From Yoonia sp. (GTDB lineage: Bacteria; Pseudomonadota; Alphaproteobacteria; Rhodobacterales; Rhodobacteraceae), in contig JAQXBV010000079.1 in NCBI GenBank assembly GCA_029252195.1, positions 1-52,584 on the forward strand: a stretch of DNA of 52,584 bases, written 5' to 3'. The first letter of the stretch is position 1; the number at the start of each line of letters is the position of its first letter. Made by a program: the position numbers and the translations under genes. The notes below the pieces were generated by a model. The model had not been told where the DNA came from. It saw only the letters and a list, made by a program, of their open reading frames with translations, and made no database searches. Below, in pieces: positions 37,438-46,804 of this stretch.

Positions 37438-38411
37438 AGGGCCCGGTATTGATCGATTTGGAGGGCAGCGACGCCGCGCGACCTGATACCGCCCCAGCGG
37501 TGCCCGAAACAGGGACCACCGCCGCGATGCAAAATGCCGCGACTTGGGCCGCAAAGCCGACATCTGGCTTGGCCAAGTGGTTCTGGTCCTTGTTGGTGGC
37601 GATCACGGGGTTTGTCGTGTCATTGGCGGCTTGGGATTATGTCAACGGGTTGTTGGCCCGCTCCCTGATCTTGGGCATGGTGGCCTTTGGCTTGGTCGTT
37701 TTGTTCTGCTTGGTTTTGGCGGTGATTGCGCTCAAGGAACTGGCCGCATTTGCCCGTTTGCGCCGGTTGGACCGTGTTCATGGGGCGGCGATCGCGGCCT
37801 TGGCCTCGGGCGATTTGGCGGAAGCGCGGGATGTGGTGGCGCGGTTGAACAAGCTATATGCGGGCCGTGATGATGCGGCTTGGGGACGTGCGCGTCTGGC
37901 CGAGCAGGCAGGCGATGTGCTTGATGTTGATGGGCTTTTTGGCGTCGCAGAGACCACGCTTTTAGCGCCGTTAGACGCGCGTGCGGTGCGCGAGGTCGAA
38001 GCGGCGGCACGGCAGGTGGCAACCGTGACGGCGATTGTGCCATTGGCCTTGGCGGATGTATTCACCGCGCTCACCGCCAATTTGCGCATGATCCGCCGGA
38101 TTGCGGAAATCTACGGCGGGCGCTCTGGCACGTTCGGGTCGTGGCGTCTGACGCGCACTGTGCTCACACATCTGGTGGCGACGGGGGCTGTGGCGGTGGG
38201 CGACGACCTGATCGGCTCTATCGCAGGTGGCGGCGTCTTGTCGAAGGTCTCGCGCCGCTTTGGCGAGGGCGTGATCAATGGCGCGTTGACTGCGAGGGTT
38301 GGCGTGGCCGCTCTCGAAGTCTGCAGGCCCTTGCCATATCACGCCACAACGCGCCCCAGCGTGAGTGCGATTGTGAAGCGGTCGCTGACGGGGTTATTCG
38401 CCAAAGATTAG
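37434..38411 (+). CDS. ycjF: YcjF-family membrane protein (TIGR01620/DUF697)
   Basis: A 325-residue inner-membrane protein. Two hydrophobic segments stand at about residues 46-66 (SLLVAITGFVVSLAAWDYV) and 75-100 (LILGMVAFGLVVLFCLVLAV). The C-terminal cytoplasmic DUF697 region contains TVTAIVPLALADVFTALTAN, NLRMIRRIAEIYGGRSG and GEGVINGALTARVGVAALEV. It is the usual partner of YcjX. GTG at 37434 overlaps the ycjX stop (GTGA), so the two are coupled. The TGA in ycjX could reduce translation here as well. The stop interlocks with the convergent DUF2125 gene. Confidence 0.85.
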   Translation: MKGPVLIDLEGSDAARPDTAPAVPETGTTAAMQNAATWAAKPTSGLAKWFWSLLVAITGFVVSLAAWDYVNGLLARSLILGMVAFGLVVLFCLVLAVIALKELAAFARLRRLDRVHGAAIAALASGDLAEARDVVARLNKLYAGRDDAAWGRARLAEQAGDVLDVDGLFGVAETTLLAPLDARAVREVEAAARQVATVTAIVPLALADVFTALTANLRMIRRIAEIYGGRSGTFGSWRLTRTVLTHLVATGAVAVGDDLIGSIAGGGVLSKVSRRFGEGVINGALTARVGVAALEVCRPLPYHATTRPSVSAIVKRSLTGLFAKD

Positions 38412-39397
38412 CGAAAACGTGGCGCAGGCCCTACGGGGATCGGCCCAAGCGACATCATGGCATTTTGGAAACTGACCGGCACGGTTAGGTCGGTGGAACC
38501 GCCTGCCATCAGCATCGCCATATTCATAACGGTGCGGACGAACGCTTGATCAATGATCCCCGCTTTGACAGCGATATCAAGCATTTGCGACCAGTTCTGC
38601 GCCGAAAGCGTGAGTTTGCCTGTCGGAATGCCCGCGCTGTCGATCGTGACCTCGCCCGTCGCGCGTAGGCTGAGTTTGCCCCATGTGAGGGTCATGCCAT
38701 TGATCTTGAACGCATCAATCTGCGGCCCGTCCGCCGCTGTAAGCGCATGGCGGTCAAGGGCTGCCGCGAGCGTTACGGTGCCGTCAATTGTGCTTTGCGC
38801 AAAGGTCTCGGGAAGGGCCGATGTCGGGTCCAGCAACCTGCGCAGGCCTGCGGGCAGGGTCAGACCATCAAGGTTTGCGTAAACGTCATAAGTGAGCGGC
38901 GCTGGGCCAGAGGGCCGCAGCGCCACGATGCCATTGGACACCGACACCAGTTCGCCCGTCAAACCATCGACGGAAAGTGGCCCTGTTTGCGCGGTGAAAT
39001 TCGTCAGATCGAGCGTGGTATTGGCCGCAATACTTGCGCTGGCCTTGAGACCGTCAGACTGGACCTCATAGGTTTTGCCATCAATATCAAGCTCTTGGTG
39101 CTCGGGCAGCACGAGGATCACCTCATTGGGGCGATAAGACAGGGCGTTTGCTTGTGCGAAGGGTACTCGCCAGATCACACCGCGATCAGGTGTCCCAAGG
39201 GTGATGTCCGAGGCGCTGGTGTCAAACCGCGACGGGAACCCCTCGGTTGTAAGGTCGGTTGTTTGCACCGTCCAACCGTCGGCTTTCATGGCGCTGATTT
39301 GCGCATCAATGCCTTTGGACAGGGCGGTTGCGCCAATAAACCAGTAGCCACCATAAAGCGCGGCCAGTCCAATCACGATGAATGTTAGTCGGCGCAT
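38408..39397 (-). CDS. DUF2125 envelope protein
   Basis: A 329-residue protein with an N-terminal hydrophobic segment (LTFIVIGLAALYGGYWFIG) that is either a signal anchor or an uncleaved signal. The rest is predicted periplasmic and beta-rich, with WTVQTTDLTTEGFPSRFDT and the tail FQNAMMSLGPIPVGPAP, both typical of the alphaproteobacterial DUF2125 family. The repeated beta meander resembles lipid-carrying AsmA/TamB-like proteins, but function is unknown. The ATG has AAGGGGG upstream. The stop interlocks with ycjF (TTAG, 38408-38411). Confidence 0.85.
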   Translation of the reverse strand: MRRLTFIVIGLAALYGGYWFIGATALSKGIDAQISAMKADGWTVQTTDLTTEGFPSRFDTSASDITLGTPDRGVIWRVPFAQANALSYRPNEVILVLPEHQELDIDGKTYEVQSDGLKASASIAANTTLDLTNFTAQTGPLSVDGLTGELVSVSNGIVALRPSGPAPLTYDVYANLDGLTLPAGLRRLLDPTSALPETFAQSTIDGTVTLAAALDRHALTAADGPQIDAFKINGMTLTWGKLSLRATGEVTIDSAGIPTGKLTLSAQNWSQMLDIAVKAGIIDQAFVRTVMNMAMLMAGGSTDLTVPVSFQNAMMSLGPIPVGPAPRFR

Positions 39398-39461
39398 GGT
39401 TCCCCCTTGGCGTCTTGATCAATCCCGTGTTTATAGGGCGAAATGTGAAAGGACCAGCAAG

Positions 39462-39989
39462 ATGGCGCTTTGGGTATTCGGATATGGATCACTTTTGTGG
39501 AACCCCGGGTTTACCCCTGTGACCAAGGTCCGCGCGGTTCTCAAGGACTATCACCGGAGCTTTTGCATGTTGTCGATCCACCATCGGGGCACTGTCGAAA
39601 ACCCCGGACTGGTGCTGGCACTGGATGCGGTGACGGGCGGGCAATGTACGGGCGTTGCCTTTCAGGTCAAGCCTGAGGAAGAAGCACGCGTTTTGGCCGA
39701 GTTGCGTGCGCGCGAGCTGATCTCTTCGGCCTATGTCGAGGCCAATGTGATGTTGCTGACCGACGCGGGCGAGATCAAGGCGCTGGCCTATGTGATCGAC
39801 CCCGACCACGAGCAATACTGCCAGTTTGATCTCGAGACACAGGCACAGATGATTGCAGGCGCTGTCGGCGGGCGCGGCCCGAACCCGGAATACCTTTATA
39901 ATACGGCGGCCCATCTTGATGAGATGGGAATCGCTGACGCGGATATGGCGTGGCTTGTGACCCGCGTGCAAGAGATCGCGCAGGCGTGA
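39462..39989 (+). CDS. Gamma-glutamylcyclotransferase, ChaC-like
   Basis: A 175-residue cytoplasmic enzyme. ALWVFGYGSLLWNPGF contains the Y-G-S-L substrate-binding motif at the N-terminus. VKPEEEARVLAELRAREL positions the catalytic Glu equivalent, and YLYNTAAHLDEMGIAD is the ChaC C-terminal signature. The family cleaves glutathione to 5-oxoproline and Cys-Gly. ATG 39462 is chosen because AAAGGA precedes it; the frame is open further upstream, but that part overlaps the divergent gene's promoter. It is followed at 80 bases by the MotA-like gene. Confidence 0.88.
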   Translation: MALWVFGYGSLLWNPGFTPVTKVRAVLKDYHRSFCMLSIHHRGTVENPGLVLALDAVTGGQCTGVAFQVKPEEEARVLAELRARELISSAYVEANVMLLTDAGEIKALAYVIDPDHEQYCQFDLETQAQMIAGAVGGRGPNPEYLYNTAAHLDEMGIADADMAWLVTRVQEIAQA

Positions 39990-40070
39990 CACTGGGCGCT
40001 TCGGATTCTGTTTGGGATTTGAACGCGCTTTGCCTATGGTGGCCCTAACAATAATCGTGAGGGGCCCTTT

Positions 40071-41225
40071 GTGTCAGGTTTAACAAAGGAAATAGAGTAC
40101 GAGCCGCAGTTTTCGCAACCCGTGCGCCAGATCACATCTATGATGATCGCGTTGGCGCTGGTGAGCGCGGGGCTCTACATCGGATTTGCACAGATCAAGG
40201 CGATTTTCTGGTCGAACCCCTATTTGAACGGGGCGATTTTGATCGTGTTCATCTTGGGGGTGCTGTCGTGTTTCGGGCAGGTCGCGCAGTTGATGCGCTC
40301 GGTTCAATGGATCGAGGGCTTTGCCAAGCAACGCTTGGGCTACGAGCAGGTGCAAGCGCCGAGTTTGCTGGCGCCTCTGGCGACCTTGCTGCGGTCGCGC
40401 GGGGCACGGATGCAGATTTCATCCTCCTCGGCCCGTTCCATTCTGGATTCCGTGGCGCAGCGGATCGACGAAGACCGCGAAATCACGCGATATATCGGGA
40501 ATACCCTGATTTTCCTTGGGCTTTTGGGAACGTTTTACGGCCTCGCCACGACTGTGCCTGCGCTTGTCGAGACGATCCGGTCGCTCAACCCTGCGGAAGG
40601 CGAAAACGGGGCCGACATTTTTGGCCGCTTGCAGCAAGGGCTTGAGAGCCAGCTTGGCGGTATGGGCACGGCGTTTTCCTCGTCGCTTTTGGGGCTTGCG
40701 GGATCTTTGGTCGTTGGGCTGCTGGAGCTTTTTGCTAGCCACGGGCAGAATCGCTTTTACCGCGAACTGGAAGAGTGGCTGTCGACGATCACGCGTCTTG
40801 GTTTTCCGACGGGCGATGAAGGCGGGTCGGAGACCAGTATCATGGCCGAGATTTTTGATCAATTCGCCCAGCAGATGGAACGCCAGCAGGCGGTCAATGC
40901 GGAAGCGCAAGCTGGTTTGGAGGCCAAACTGGTCGCCGTTCTCGAACAGGGTGCGCGCAACGATAGCAATAATCAAAGCGCCGACCTGTTGCGCCGCGTC
41001 GTGGACGGCCAAGAGCGCCTGATTGCCAAGCTGCAAGACAGCGGCGTCGACGGGATCGATGCGGAAAGCCGGATGCGGTTGCGCTCGATCGACGTGCAAA
41101 TGTTGCGCATTCTCGAAGAGATGTCTGCGGGCCGCCAAGAAACTGTCGCAGACTTGCGAGCGGATATTGCTGGGCTAACGCGTGCGGTGCGCACCGGTCG
41201 CGGACGGCCAAGCGGGGGCAGTTAA
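40071..41225 (+). CDS. MotA/TolQ/ExbB-like proton-channel protein
   Basis: A 384-residue inner-membrane protein with four helices: residues 21-42, 50-73, 142-166 and 196-222. The third reads NTLIFLGLLGTFYGLATTVPALVETI and the fourth GGMGTAFSSSLLGLAGSLVVG, the two conserved blocks of the MotA/TolQ/ExbB family, including the Thr/Ser residues that line the proton path. Unlike TolQ/ExbB it has a long cytoplasmic C-terminal tail (about 160 residues, coiled-coil-like, with KLQDSGVDGIDAESRMRLR). It is followed two bases later by a MotB/OmpA-like partner, so the two form an ion-driven complex. The start is GTG 40071 after GAGGGG. What the complex drives is unknown. Confidence 0.85.
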   Translation: MSGLTKEIEYEPQFSQPVRQITSMMIALALVSAGLYIGFAQIKAIFWSNPYLNGAILIVFILGVLSCFGQVAQLMRSVQWIEGFAKQRLGYEQVQAPSLLAPLATLLRSRGARMQISSSSARSILDSVAQRIDEDREITRYIGNTLIFLGLLGTFYGLATTVPALVETIRSLNPAEGENGADIFGRLQQGLESQLGGMGTAFSSSLLGLAGSLVVGLLELFASHGQNRFYRELEEWLSTITRLGFPTGDEGGSETSIMAEIFDQFAQQMERQQAVNAEAQAGLEAKLVAVLEQGARNDSNNQSADLLRRVVDGQERLIAKLQDSGVDGIDAESRMRLRSIDVQMLRILEEMSAGRQETVADLRADIAGLTRAVRTGRGRPSGGS

Positions 41226-41227
41226 GC

Positions 41228-43342
41228 ATGGCGCTGGGTCGTCGCAACGCGCGGATGCATAGCGCGATTTGGCCGGGTTTCGTGGATGCGATGACTGGCC
41301 TTTTGCTGGTGCTGATGTTCGTGCTGACCATTTTTATGGTGATCCAGTTTGTGTTGCGCGAAACCATCACGGGACAGGCGACGGAGCTGGATGAACTGGC
41401 CGCCGAGATTTCTTCGCTCGCGGCGGCCTTGGGCCTGCAAGAAGACTCAAACGCCACTCTGGCGCAGAATTTGGCGAGCGCGTCGGAGGCGGCTGTCGAG
41501 CAGCGCGCTTTGATCGACATACTGACCCAAGAGCGTGACGCCACGGCAGCAGCGCTTACGGCGGCGCAAAACAAGATCACAGGGTTTGAGGCGCAGGTCG
41601 CGGGATTGCTCGCACAGCGCCGCGAGGCAACGGCCCAGATCGCGGCGCTTCAGGCCGATCAAACGCGCTTGATGTCCGAGCAAGAGGCGCTGAATTTGGC
41701 GCTGGCACAGGCCCGCACGGAGATTGACGCAGGCCTCGAACAGGCCCGATTGGCAGCGGCGCGGCGCGAGGCGCTGGAGGCTTTGGTAGCACAGGGCGAA
41801 ACGCGAATTTCGGATTTGGAAGCGGCGCAATTGGTGGATGCGGCGGCTGCGGATGCATTGCGCAACCGGCTTGAGAACGCGGATGCCGAATTGACGGCGA
41901 TGACACTGACGCTGGAAGAAAAACGGCGCGAGGCGGAGAATACGCTGACACTTCTGGCGGCGGCCAATGCGGCGAGTGCCGATCTTGATATGAAGTTGGC
42001 GGCGGCATTGCTGGCGCAGCAAAACGCCGAGAACGACTTGACGCGTGCGCTCAATGAGGGGTCTGATCTCGATGCACGGCTTTTGGCAGCGCTGGGTTTG
42101 CAAGAGACCACATCTGCCGAACTGGCCGAGGCGCGGGCGCAAATCGCGGTTGCGCAAGCCAATACCGAAGATTTGACGGTGCGTCTGGCTGCGGCTTTGG
42201 CAGAGGGCGCGCAGGGGGCCGATAGCTTGGCTGCCACGCAGGAGGCGCTGGAAAAGGTTATGGCACAGAGCGCATTGACCGAGCAGGAGTTGCAGGCGCA
42301 GTTGGCATCGGCGCTACTTGCCAAACAGGCGTTAGAGGCCGAAATGACGGCTGTTCAGGCCAGCGGCACAGGTGCCGAAGATGCGCGCAAATCGCTTGAG
42401 GATCGTCTTGCGGCTGCTCTTTTGGCCAATGAAACGCTACAAGCACGGGTCACATCCCTAGCCGACGGACAAGGTGAGACTGCGACGCAGCGCGCGGATT
42501 TGCAGGCCCGTTTGGCGGCCGCCTTGGCGGAAATGGAGAGGGCAAAAGCTGGGCAAACGGCGCAGATGACTGCGGCAGAGGAACAGGCGGCGCTGCTTGC
42601 TGCGGCGAATATCGCGCTGTCGGATGAACAGGCGCTCTCGGCCGAAAGCCAGCGTCAGGTGGCACTTCTGAACGAACAGGTCGCGGAATTACGCAATCAA
42701 GTCGGCACCTTACAGACCCTTCTCAATCTGGCTGAGGATGCCGATGTCGAAGCCAATGTGCAAATCCAGTCGCTGGGTTCGCAGCTTAATACGGCCCTTG
42801 CGCGTGTCGCGGCCGAAGAACGGAGGCGTTTGGCGCTAGAGCAGGCCGAGCGTGCGCGGCTTGAGGCGGAAACCAAGAACCTCGAGCGGTTCAAATCAGA
42901 CTTCTTTGGTCAGTTACGCGATGTGGTTGAAGGCCAAGACCGCGTGCGCATTGAGGGCGACCGGTTTGTGTTCTCGTCCGAGGTTTTGTTTGAGCCAGGC
43001 AGTGCAACGCTTTCGGAACTGGGACGCGGCGAGATTGCAAATGTGGCCGAAATCCTGCGCAACATCGCGCAGGATATCCCCGCAGGGATTGATTGGGTGA
43101 TCCGCGTGGACGGGCACACCGACAATGTGCCGCTGTTGGGCACGGGCCAGTTCGCCAATAACTGGGAGTTGTCGCAAGCGCGTGCCTTGTCGGTTGTGCT
43201 TTATATGGTTGATTTTCTTGGCATTCCGCCAGAGCGTTTGGCGGCAAACGGCTTTGGTGAATTCCAGCCGATCAATCCTGCCGATACGCCAGAAGCTCGG
43301 GCGCAGAACCGCCGCATCGAACTTAAGCTGACCGAGCGTTAA
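41228..43342 (+). CDS. MotB/OmpA-like peptidoglycan-binding protein with very long coiled coil
   Basis: A 704-residue protein. A single membrane helix (about residues 15-43) contains WPGFVDAMTGLLLVLMFVL, with Asp20 at the place of the proton-carrying Asp of MotB. Residues 50-555 are Ala/Leu/Glu/Gln-rich and form one predicted coiled coil, including a degenerate repeat of the form D/E-L-x-x-R-L-A-A-A-L-L-A. The C-terminal OmpA domain (about 578-704) has VDGHTDNVPLLG, ELSQARALSVVLYM and AQNRRIELKL, which hold the residues that bind diaminopimelate. It therefore links the inner membrane to peptidoglycan. The stop interlocks with the convergent M23 peptidase gene (TTAA, 43339-43342). Confidence 0.86.
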   Translation: MALGRRNARMHSAIWPGFVDAMTGLLLVLMFVLTIFMVIQFVLRETITGQATELDELAAEISSLAAALGLQEDSNATLAQNLASASEAAVEQRALIDILTQERDATAAALTAAQNKITGFEAQVAGLLAQRREATAQIAALQADQTRLMSEQEALNLALAQARTEIDAGLEQARLAAARREALEALVAQGETRISDLEAAQLVDAAAADALRNRLENADAELTAMTLTLEEKRREAENTLTLLAAANAASADLDMKLAAALLAQQNAENDLTRALNEGSDLDARLLAALGLQETTSAELAEARAQIAVAQANTEDLTVRLAAALAEGAQGADSLAATQEALEKVMAQSALTEQELQAQLASALLAKQALEAEMTAVQASGTGAEDARKSLEDRLAAALLANETLQARVTSLADGQGETATQRADLQARLAAALAEMERAKAGQTAQMTAAEEQAALLAAANIALSDEQALSAESQRQVALLNEQVAELRNQVGTLQTLLNLAEDADVEANVQIQSLGSQLNTALARVAAEERRRLALEQAERARLEAETKNLERFKSDFFGQLRDVVEGQDRVRIEGDRFVFSSEVLFEPGSATLSELGRGEIANVAEILRNIAQDIPAGIDWVIRVDGHTDNVPLLGTGQFANNWELSQARALSVVLYMVDFLGIPPERLAANGFGEFQPINPADTPEARAQNRRIELKLTER

Positions 43343-44298
43343 TCGAGCGCGTAGGTCTGGCTGGCTGTGTCGATGATCGTCTCGCCCCTCGTGAGGGTGA
43401 AGTTGAAGAAGTAATCGCCTTTAGGCCACCCTTGCGGCGGGGTTTTGCGTCCCCCTGCGCGGATCGAGCGGGCCTGAGGACGCTTAAATGTCTCGGACTG
43501 GCTGAAAAATGGGCCATCGGGGCTGATGATGTCAATCGACAGGATGTCGCCGTCGCGGGTGCCAAAAAGCTGGACCCACCCGACAATCGCAGCCCCGTTT
43601 GCTATAGCACCCGTGTTGGCAGTGCCTTCGATGACGGCGTCGAGCGAAGGGATCGCCTCCGCCACTCCAATGTTGATGATGCCACCTGCGGGGGTGGGTA
43701 GGGGCGTTTGCCAAAGTGTCGGTTGATCAAGGTCGGGGCATGTCGCGGTCCCGTTTGTATCAAACGGATCGACAACGCGGCCGTCCTTGCGCAGCGTGAT
43801 GTGCAGATGCGGGAAATCGGTATTGCCCGACAGGCCGACTGCGCCCAACACGTCGCCCACCTGCACGAACTGACCGGTTTTGACCGCAAGAGAGCCCTCC
43901 GTCATGTGGCAATACTGAGTCTCAAATCCGTCTTCATGGGCAATCACTAGCCCGTTGCCGCAATCGCGGTCATAGATGTCAGGGGCATCAGGCGCGGTTT
44001 GCAGGATGTCCGCCATGCCGTCGCGCGCGCCCAGAACGGTGCCGTCTGCGGCAGCAAGGATGTTGACGCCTCTGGCTTGTGCCGCCAGATCGGGCAGGGC
44101 AAAGTCGGTGCCGCTATGCGCGTCATAGGTAAGCGAGCCGCAGGAAAAGTCGCGCGCGGCGGAGCTCGGGTCTTGGTCGACGAAGTTCTGGATGAAACAG
44201 CTCTTGCCCAAGGTGCAGTCAAGCGGGAAGGCCAAAGAAAAATCCCCCGCAGCCGGTGTGGCTGCGAGGGAGATGATTGCAAGAAGCACGGTCCGCAT
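43339..44298 (-). CDS. M23 family metallopeptidase (LytM domain)
   Basis: A 319-residue exported protein. The signal peptide LLAIISLAATPAAG is followed by a LytM/peptidase M23 domain: the zinc ligands are in DAHSGTDFALPD (H-x(3)-D) and DFPHLHITLRKDGR (H-x-H). FVQVGDVLGAVGLSGNTDF is the usual beta core. It is expected to cut peptide cross-links of peptidoglycan or, if inactive, to regulate amidases; the ligands look complete. After about residue 200 a second beta-sandwich-like domain follows. Its ATG shares one base with the clpA stop, and it lies back-to-back with the peptidoglycan-binding MotB-like gene. Confidence 0.9.
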   Translation of the reverse strand: MRTVLLAIISLAATPAAGDFSLAFPLDCTLGKSCFIQNFVDQDPSSAARDFSCGSLTYDAHSGTDFALPDLAAQARGVNILAAADGTVLGARDGMADILQTAPDAPDIYDRDCGNGLVIAHEDGFETQYCHMTEGSLAVKTGQFVQVGDVLGAVGLSGNTDFPHLHITLRKDGRVVDPFDTNGTATCPDLDQPTLWQTPLPTPAGGIINIGVAEAIPSLDAVIEGTANTGAIANGAAIVGWVQLFGTRDGDILSIDIISPDGPFFSQSETFKRPQARSIRAGGRKTPPQGWPKGDYFFNFTLTRGETIIDTASQTYALD

Positions 44299-46619
44299 TA
44301 GTCGGCGGTGAGCAGCGGAGGCTTGTCGCTTTTCCCAGAAATGCGGGCCTGCTGCGGTTCTTCGTATTTGATGTCGAGCTTGCCGTTCTTGACGCCAACC
44401 TTGACCAAACCACCCTTCACAAGCTTGCCGAAAAGCAGTTCTTCAGCGAGCGGTTTCTTGATGTGTTCCTGGATCACGCGGCCAAGCGGGCGCGCACCCA
44501 TTTTGGCGTCGTAGCCTTTGTCCGCGAGCCATTCGGTGGCCTTTGGTGTCAGCTCGATGTGCACGTTGCGGTCGATGAGTTGCGCCTCCAGTTGCAGCAC
44601 AAATTTCTCGACCACTTGCAAGATCACTTGTTTTGGCAGCGCGCCAAAGCTGATAATTGCATCAAGCCGGTTGCGGAATTCGGGCGTGAAGGTGCGCTCG
44701 ATGGCGGCGGTATCTTCGCCCTCGCGCGTTTCGCGGCCAAAGCCCATGGCGTTCTTGCCCATCTCGGTGGCCCCCGCGTTCGATGTCATGATCAGGATCA
44801 CGTTGCGGAAATCGGTCGTGCGCCCGTTATGGTCGGTCAATTTGCCGTGGTCCATAACCTGCAGCAAGATGTTGTAGACGTCAGGGTGCGCCTTTTCCAT
44901 TTCGTCGAGCAGAAGTACGCAGTGCGGGTTTTGGTCCACGCCGTCGGTCAGCATGCCGCCTTGGTCAAAGCCAACATAGCCCGGAGGCGCGCCGATCAGG
45001 CGGGACACCGCGTGTTTCTCCATGTATTCGGACATGTCAAAGCGCAAGAGTTCCACGCCAAGCGTATCGGCCAATTGCTTGGCCACCTCGGTTTTACCCA
45101 CGCCTGTCGGTCCTGCGAACAGGTAGTTGCCAATCGGCTTTTCAGGTTCGCGCAGGCCCGCGCGGGCGAGTTTAATGGCAGATGCCAAAGCCTCGATCGC
45201 TTGGTTCTGGCCAAAGACGACCCGCTTGAGCGACTTTTCGAGGTCTTTGAGGACCTCGGCGTCGTCCTTGGTCACGTTCTTGGCCGGAATGCGCGCGATT
45301 TTGGCGACGACGGCTTCGATCTCTTTGACACCGATGGTTTTACGGCGCTTGGATTCAGGGATCAGATGCTGTGCCGCACCCGCCTCGTCGATCACGTCAA
45401 TCGCCTTATCGGGCAGTTTGCGGTCGTTGATATAGCGCGCAGCAAGCTCCACGGCCGCGCGGATCGCGTCAGCCGTGTATTTGATGCCGTGGTGCTCTTC
45501 AAAGTGGGGCTTCAACCCGCGCAGAATCTTGACCGCATCCTCGACAGATGGCTCATTGACGTCGATTTTCTGGAAACGACGGGCAAGCGCGCGGTCTTTC
45601 TCAAAGTGCTGGCGGAACTCTTTGTAGGTGGTGGACCCCATGCAGCGCAATTTGCCGCCCTGAAGCGCAGGCTTCAGAAGGTTGGAGGCGTCCATCGCCC
45701 CGCCGGATGTGGCACCCGCACCAATAATGGTGTGGATCTCGTCGATAAAGAGGACCGCATCAGGGTGCTCTTCCATCTCTGTCATTACGGCCTTCAGGCG
45801 TTCTTCAAAGTCGCCGCGATACCGCGTGCCAGCAAGAAGCGCGCCCATGTCGAGGCTATAGATAGTGGCTTTTGAAAGGACCTCGGGTGTCTGACCGTTC
45901 ACAATTTTGAAAGCCAAACCTTCGGCAATCGCGGTCTTACCCACGCCAGGATCACCCACCAGAAGCGGGTTGTTCTTGCGGCGGCGGCAAAGCACTTGAA
46001 TGCAGCGCTCGACCTCGTGGTCGCGCCCGATCAGCGGGTCAACGTCACCCTTGGCGGCTTTGGCATTCAGGTCGACGCAGTATTTCGCGAGTGCGCTTTC
46101 TTTCTTTTCGACCTCGCCCGTGCCGGTCTCTTCGCCCTCGGGCGCGCCTGTGATGGGGCGGGATTCGCCGAAAGCGGGGTCCTTGGCGACGCCATGTGCG
46201 ATGAAATTCACGGCGTCATAGCGGGTCATGTCCTGTTCTTGCAAGAAATAGGCCGCGTTGCTTTCGCGCTCGGCAAAGATGGCGACGAGCACGTTGGCGC
46301 CGGTCACTTCGGTCCGGCCAGATGATTGCACATGGATCGCCGCGCGCTGGATCACGCGCTGGAAGGCGGCCGTTGGCACGGCTTCAGAGCCTTCGACATC
46401 GGTGATCAGCGTCGAGAGGTCTTCTTCAATGAAGTCCTCCAGATCCTTGCGCAGTTCAACGAGGTTGACCGCACAAGCCTGCATCACGCGCGAGGCGTCA
46501 GGTTCATCAATCAATGACAGCAGCAGATGCTCCAGCGTTGCAAGCTCATGCTTGCGTGCGTTTGCAAGGGCCAAGGCACCGTGAATGGATTGCTCTAGTG
46601 TTGTCGAAAAAGATGGCAC
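44298..46619 (-). CDS. clpA: ATP-dependent Clp protease ATP-binding subunit ClpA
   Basis: A 773-residue Hsp100 unfoldase that feeds substrates to ClpP. The N-domain (residues 1-140) starts [19 protein letters not shown]. The first AAA+ module has Walker [16 protein letters not shown] and Walker [15 protein letters not shown]. The second has [15 protein letters not shown] and [14 protein letters not shown]. The ClpP-docking loop is at [10 protein letters not shown], where enterobacterial ClpA has I-G-L. No middle domain is present, so this is ClpA and not ClpB. The start is GTG 46619 with AAGGAG upstream. No clpS adjoins it. The end overlaps the M23 peptidase start by one base. Confidence 0.95.
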   Translation of the reverse strand: MPSFSTTLEQSIHGALALANARKHELATLEHLLLSLIDEPDASRVMQACAVNLVELRKDLEDFIEEDLSTLITDVEGSEAVPTAAFQRVIQRAAIHVQSSGRTEVTGANVLVAIFAERESNAAYFLQEQDMTRYDAVNFIAHGVAKDPAFGESRPITGAPEGEETGTGEVEKKESALAKYCVDLNAKAAKGDVDPLIGRDHEVERCIQVLCRRRKNNPLLVGDPGVGKTAIAEGLAFKIVNGQTPEVLSKATIYSLDMGALLAGTRYRGDFEERLKAVMTEMEEHPDAVLFIDEIHTIIGAGATSGGAMDASNLLKPALQGGKLRCMGSTTYKEFRQHFEKDRALARRFQKIDVNEPSVEDAVKILRGLKPHFEEHHGIKYTADAIRAAVELAARYINDRKLPDKAIDVIDEAGAAQHLIPESKRRKTIGVKEIEAVVAKIARIPAKNVTKDDAEVLKDLEKSLKRVVFGQNQAIEALASAIKLARAGLREPEKPIGNYLFAGPTGVGKTEVAKQLADTLGVELLRFDMSEYMEKHAVSRLIGAPPGYVGFDQGGMLTDGVDQNPHCVLLLDEMEKAHPDVYNILLQVMDHGKLTDHNGRTTDFRNVILIMTSNAGATEMGKNAMGFGRETREGEDTAAIERTFTPEFRNRLDAIISFGALPKQVILQVVEKFVLQLEAQLIDRNVHIELTPKATEWLADKGYDAKMGARPLGRVIQEHIKKPLAEELLFGKLVKGGLVKVGVKNGKLDIKYEEPQQARISGKSDKPPLLTAD

Positions 46620-46644
46620 GTTCGTGCTCCTTCATAGTTCTGGG

Positions 46645-46674
46645 TCATAACGAACGCTGCGCGTCTCATTACAA
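46645..46674 (-). promoter_or_regulatory. Candidate clpA promoter
   Basis: On the minus strand, TTGTAA (46669-46674) and TTATGA (46645-46650) are 18 bases apart, with the -10 about 25 bases upstream of the GTG. The match is moderate. Confidence 0.33.
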
Positions 46675-46686
46675 CTGTGGCCTCTT

Positions 46687-46698
46687 AACCTTAAGGTT
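46687..46698. promoter_or_regulatory. 12-base perfect palindrome upstream of clpA
   Basis: AACCTTAAGGTT is its own reverse complement and begins 13 bases beyond the candidate -35 of clpA. A similar sequence, AACCTTCAAGG, follows at 46713-46723. It may be a regulator site; no known regulator is assigned. Confidence 0.35.
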
Positions 46699-46804
46699 TG
46701 GTTTTATTGCCCAACCTTCAAGGACTTTTTTTCGTTTTCCGCTCACATTTCCCGTGATCGCGTCTATTTGGGTGCGTTCGGCGGTCAAAATCGCGTTGCG
46801 CCGC

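Noticed and set aside
40071..43342. Zorya-type phage defence (ZorA/ZorB) for the MotA/MotB-like pair
   Set aside because: No ZorC, ZorD or ZorE helicase/nuclease genes adjoin it, and the long coiled coil is in the MotB-like protein and not in the ZorA-like tail. The neighbours are housekeeping genes.
44277..45875. Plus-strand frame of 532 codons
   Set aside because: Lies antisense to clpA, whose domains are complete. The translation has no family signature and no ribosome site. It is a shadow produced by GC-biased codon use.
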